Source of the DNA: Desulfotignum sp. | GTDB taxonomy: Bacteria; Desulfobacterota; Desulfobacteria; Desulfobacterales; Desulfobacteraceae | Length of the DNA stretch: 17,036 nucleotides | Direction: 5' to 3' | Assembly: GCA_011390235.1 (NCBI GenBank) | Contig: JAABSS010000469.1 | Location: 1 to 17,036 of the forward strand | Shown here: positions 14,474 through 17,036 of the stretch, in pieces | Layout of the letters: every line of letters begins with the position of its first letter | Position numbering within the stretch: the first letter of the stretch is position 1 | Program-made: the position numbers and the translations under genes | The notes under the pieces: generated by a model | Databases searched by the model: none | The model's input: only the letters and a program-made list of their open reading frames with translations | What the model was told of the DNA's origin: nothing

Positions 14474-15682
14474 TCAGAATGCGCTGTAGATCCACAATCC
14501 CGCAGACACCAAAACCCCGGCCAGCTGCACGGGAAGGTATTGCTTCATCTCTTTTTCCACCCCGGAAGGGGAGGTGAACGGGGTGGCCCCGGTGAAATTC
14601 ATGGCCAGATGGGAACTGACCATGACGCTGAAGATAAACAGGGCTGCTGCACCGGCAATGCTGCCGGCACCTGCGAAAACAACCGGCAGCAGTAACAGGG
14701 CGCACACACTACCTAAAAAAATGCCTTTGAGCGCAAATTTTCTTGACGGAATAAACGGCAGCAGCACCGGGGTCAGAACCGCACCGGAAATCAGTCCGGT
14801 TAGCAGGGCGGCCAGGGACACCAGGCCCCTTTCCCATGCCTCATGAAAAGAAAATATTCCCGGACCGATGCCTGAAAGTACAAACAGCACCAGGGCTGTG
14901 ACACCTGCCATTTTCAACGCCCCGTGCAGTTCCACCGGGGTCAGCACAAACCGCTCGAACAGGGGGAACGTGACCTGGCGCATGGATTTTTCCGCTTTTC
15001 TGCCGGTGTTCAAAAACAGCGGGATATCACAGGCCCGCACCGGGCCGTACACTACTCTGAACCCGGACTGTGTTTTAACCTGCCTGGCTGATACCCCTGT
15101 GGCCCCCAGCTGGGGCACGATGACCCGTTTATGGGTCACCACCTTTTCAAGGGAGGCTGCCTGGATTCTGTTTACCAGTTCCGGGGTGGAAAAGGTTTTT
15201 TTGCCTGCTGCGCACCAGACATTCACCCCGCGGGTGTCCAGCACCAGAATCCAGGCGCTGACATCACCAAGCGCAGATCTCAGATGATCAAAGGTCAGCT
15301 TGAAATTGGCGGTCACCAGCACCTCTGATGATGCATCCGGTGATCCGATGCCGTAAAGTCCGGGGCTCACCATGTACCGGTGGCGCCGGATGCCGCACCG
15401 GACCGCAATGGTGGACACCCGGTCCCATCTGTCCAATTCCCGCCTGATAACGGGCACCGGGCCGGCACCGGTATCAATGAAATGGTCAACATAGGGGCAC
15501 AAAGCATATCCGGGTTTTTCATATACGTCCAGGGGGCGGGTAACTTCCGACCCGCATGCCGGACCGGGCATGTGCATGGCTGGCATGATCTGTACATTGC
15601 CGGTTGACAGGCTGAAACCTTTTTTTTGAAAAGGATCGCTGTCCTGGTTTTTTTGCTTCTTGTTCATTGGGGGTATTTCCAT
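14474..15682 (-). CDS. hgcA: HgcA, corrinoid-dependent mercury methyltransferase
   Basis: HgcA transfers a methyl group from its corrinoid to Hg(II). The corrinoid domain holds GPVPVIRRELDRWDRVSTIA, then SPGLYGIG, VLVTANFKLTFDHLRSALGD and ILVLDTRGVNVWCAAGKKTF. NVWCAAGK (154-161) is the cap-helix motif diagnostic of HgcA, with Cys157 as the lower axial Co ligand. VPQLGATGVSARQVK and GFRVVYGPVRACDIP also match. Residues about 258-400 form five membrane spans, as in known HgcA. The distance from the cap Cys to the C-terminus (245) equals that in ND132 HgcA as I recall it, but the N-terminus is about 64 residues longer. The ATG at 15682 has a weak GGAAA before it, and the ATG at 15667 is an alternative. 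It lies 31 nt after arsR and 34 nt before hgcB. Confidence 0.96.
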   Translation of the reverse strand: MEIPPMNKKQKNQDSDPFQKKGFSLSTGNVQIMPAMHMPGPACGSEVTRPLDVYEKPGYALCPYVDHFIDTGAGPVPVIRRELDRWDRVSTIAVRCGIRRHRYMVSPGLYGIGSPDASSEVLVTANFKLTFDHLRSALGDVSAWILVLDTRGVNVWCAAGKKTFSTPELVNRIQAASLEKVVTHKRVIVPQLGATGVSARQVKTQSGFRVVYGPVRACDIPLFLNTGRKAEKSMRQVTFPLFERFVLTPVELHGALKMAGVTALVLFVLSGIGPGIFSFHEAWERGLVSLAALLTGLISGAVLTPVLLPFIPSRKFALKGIFLGSVCALLLLPVVFAGAGSIAGAAALFIFSVMVSSHLAMNFTGATPFTSPSGVEKEMKQYLPVQLAGVLVSAGLWIYSAF

Positions 15683-15713
15683 AATTTTTTCCGGTTTGTC
15701 TATTCCAAATTTT

Positions 15714-15980
15714 CTATAAGGTTTTCACATATTGCTTGAACTGGTCCAATACGGTTTTATCCACGCAAAAATAGGTTTTTGGGCCTTCCACCTCTCCGCA
15801 GACAATGCCAGATTCCTTGAGTATCTTCAAATGCTGGCTGATGGTGGACTGGGAATAGGGAAAAATACCCACGATCTCGCCGCAGATGCAGGTATCGATC
15901 GCAATCAGGTGCTGGACAATCTTGATCCGGGTAGGATGGCCCAGGGCTTTGAAAATTTTTGCAGTCTGTTCCAGATCCAT
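15714..15980 (-). CDS. ArsR/SmtB-family metalloregulator of the hgc operon
   Basis: An 88-residue winged-helix repressor. LEQTAKIFKALGHPTRIKIV, then QHLI, forms the first helices, and YSQSTISQHLKILKESGIV the recognition helix. The motif DTCICGEI (Cys31, Cys33) lies where the classic ArsR As/Sb site ELCVCDL is found, so a thiophilic metal or metalloid is a plausible inducer. Cys61 and Cys72 could add ligands. The frame is open to 16079, but the ATG at 15980 starts the homology and has AAGGA 9 nt before it. The protein begins the arsR-hgcA-hgcB operon and has a strong inverted repeat just upstream. ArsR-type regulators next to hgcAB have been reported in other sulfate reducers. Which ligand it senses (As, Hg, Cd or another) cannot be read from the sequence. 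Confidence 0.9.
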   Translation of the reverse strand: MDLEQTAKIFKALGHPTRIKIVQHLIAIDTCICGEIVGIFPYSQSTISQHLKILKESGIVCGEVEGPKTYFCVDKTVLDQFKQYVKTL

Positions 15981-15996
15981 GGAAAAAGTCCTTTTA

Positions 15997-16043
15997 ATCG
16001 TTAATCGACTTTTAACGATGACATGTCTTTGTTTTCCTGTCAA
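15997..16043 (-). promoter_or_regulatory. Operator-like inverted repeat and -35 of the arsR-hgcAB operon
   Basis: ATCGTTAA (15997-16004) and TTAACGAT (16012-16019) form a perfect 8-bp inverted repeat with 7 nt between, ending 17 nt before the arsR start codon. On the minus strand TTGACA lies at 16038-16043. A -10 at normal spacing would fall at 16015-16020 (CATCGT, poor) inside the repeat, so repressor binding would block RNA polymerase. The placement fits autoregulation by the ArsR protein. The inverted repeat is certain; its role is inferred. Confidence 0.6.
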
Positions 16044-16144
16044 CCCCAAAAAGCCAAACGGGATATTTGCCATAAACATGTCAGATTTCCGATCGCTTTG
16101 TGCAGGATTTTATTTATCAGGTGGAGTTATTCAGAAAAAAATTG

Positions 16145-16150
16145 TATACT
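16145..16150 (+). promoter_or_regulatory. Possible -10 box of the Fic gene
   Basis: TATACT at 16145-16150 matches the -10 consensus at five of six positions and lies 64 nt before the Fic start codon. The -35 position 17 nt upstream reads TGGAGT, which is weak. Confidence 0.3.
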
Positions 16151-16214
16151 TCATTGCTTCCGCAGCAGTGCGGCCGTTCGAAACCTATACTCCATAATTA
16201 AGTCGGTGTGTGAA

Positions 16215-16904
16215 ATGAATGAAACGCAATGGGGCATTAAACCAAATAAAGCAAAAGCAATAATGCTTGCGAAGCGCCAACTATCTGAGTTTGTATGTGA
16301 CGCAGTTAATTTGGAAGGGATTAATTTAACTTTGCCGGAAATCCAAACATTACTTGGCGGGATTACAGTTGGAGGACATAAATTATCTGACCAGCAGATA
16401 GCATTGAACCAAGCCGATACATGGCGCACGTTATTTGGGTTAATTGATAAAAATCAGTTTGAAATCACCTATGAAAAAGTCTGTGCATTACATCGCATAG
16501 CGGGTAAGGACGAGGCATTGGATTGGGGAAAGTTTAGATCTGGTGGGGTTACTATAGCAGGGACAGGCTATATGCCGCCACAGGCTGATGCGTTACCGGA
16601 GTTGTTTGAAAAAATGGTTGACGACTCATATAGTATACCCGATATTTACGATCGTGCTATCCATTTTTTTCTTACAATGGCAAGATGCCAATTTTTTTAT
16701 GATGTCAATAAGCGTATGGGGCGTTTTATCATGAATGGACTTTTGTTGAGTTGCGGATACCCTGCAATTAATCTTCCTGCGAAGAGACAATTGGAGTTTA
16801 ATCAATTGATGCTCGATTTTTATAAAACTGGTAATCAAAAACCGATGAATACCTTTCTACTCTCCTGCTTAGATGAAAAAGTAATACAAATCATGAAAGA
16901 ATAG
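16215..16904 (+). CDS. Fic-domain protein with non-canonical active site
   Basis: A 229-residue Fic/DOC-superfamily protein; active members transfer AMP or other nucleotide groups onto target proteins. An N-terminal helix bears NLEGINLTLPEIQTLL (residues 32-47), resembling the inhibitory-helix region of self-inhibited Fic enzymes, with Glu34. The Fic core is at 159-170, QFFYDVNKRMGR, against the usual HPFxDGNxRxxR: the catalytic His is Gln159 and the DGN glycine is Val164, while Asp163, Asn165, Arg167, Gly169 and Arg170 are kept. This points to a subfamily with altered chemistry or no AMPylation. The ATG at 16215 begins the plausible protein; the frame is open to 16023 but that part looks random. 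The ribosome binding site is weak. The gene is AT-richer than the hgc operon, with which it is divergent, and was probably acquired separately. Confidence 0.82.
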   Translation: MNETQWGIKPNKAKAIMLAKRQLSEFVCDAVNLEGINLTLPEIQTLLGGITVGGHKLSDQQIALNQADTWRTLFGLIDKNQFEITYEKVCALHRIAGKDEALDWGKFRSGGVTIAGTGYMPPQADALPELFEKMVDDSYSIPDIYDRAIHFFLTMARCQFFYDVNKRMGRFIMNGLLLSCGYPAINLPAKRQLEFNQLMLDFYKTGNQKPMNTFLLSCLDEKVIQIMKE

Positions 16905-16974
16905 CGCATTCACCGAATGCTTTCATCCCGCAGTTGCAGGATTTCATTCAATATCTTACATATAAACAGGCAAG

Positions 16975-17002
16975 GATGCGCCGTCCGGCAGGAAGGCGCA
17001 TC
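16975..17002. repeat. Hairpin downstream of the Fic gene
   Basis: GATGCGCC (16975-16982) and GGCGCATC (16995-17002) form a perfect 8-bp stem with a 12-nt loop, 70 nt after the Fic stop codon. No T-run follows in either direction, so it is at best part of a factor-dependent terminator or a repeat element. The remaining bases to the window end hold no recognisable gene. Confidence 0.4.
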
Positions 17003-17036
17003 GGATGACATGAAGTCATAACAGAAAAGTCAAGGA

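Overview
The window looks like chromosomal DNA from a sulfate-reducing desulfobacterium, probably Desulfobacterales. This is inferred from the mercury-methylation pair hgcA-hgcB, a probable selenoprotein gene, a flagellin fragment, PAS-rich signalling genes and moderate GC content. There are no rRNA or tRNA genes, CRISPR arrays or complete insertion sequences.

The most important locus is on the minus strand at the right (about 14150-16045): arsR - hgcA - hgcB. HgcA carries the corrinoid cap-helix motif NVWCAAGK. HgcB is a two-cluster ferredoxin whose frame is interrupted by a TGA at codon 73, then continues for 22 codons to the family's Cys-Cys C-terminus, giving exactly 95 residues. Position 73 is the conserved third-type cysteine of HgcB (GVGC). 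A compact hairpin with a GGUC loop, nearly identical at its tip to the E. coli fdhF SECIS, begins 12 nt after the TGA. I read this as a selenocysteine-containing HgcB (Sec73). Ordinary gene calling would truncate it to 72 residues.

Layout, left to right: a broken ybaK-type deacylase gene (47-296, -); a flavin reductase family protein (347-916, -); an MFS transporter (1080-2264, -); a broken flagellin gene (2865-3273, +) abutting a fragment of a CPBP protease gene; a signalling operon on the minus strand (3437-6625) of a small ORF, a CheB-PAS deletion remnant and a hybrid histidine kinase, joined by ATGA overlaps; an AT-rich gap; a membrane-anchored coiled-coil protein (7364-7891, +) with a strong terminator; a broken YebB/YiiX-like gene and a 5'-truncated disulfide oxidoreductase gene (8487-9700, -); a mazEF-type toxin-antitoxin pair (9885-10469, +); an unrecognised remnant; a ZnuA-like binding protein (11011-12009, -) and WrbA (12123-12734, -); further remnants; a parDE-type pair (13420-13954, +); the hgc operon; and a Fic-domain gene (16215-16904, +) with an altered active site.

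A second theme is gene decay. At least five genes show the same kind of lesion: recognisable N- and C-terminal parts joined by an internal deletion and frameshift, or one end lost. Intact toxin-antitoxin pairs and the Fic gene sit among them, as in a plastic accessory region. The hgc operon, WrbA, ZnuA, the MFS transporter and the histidine kinase appear intact.
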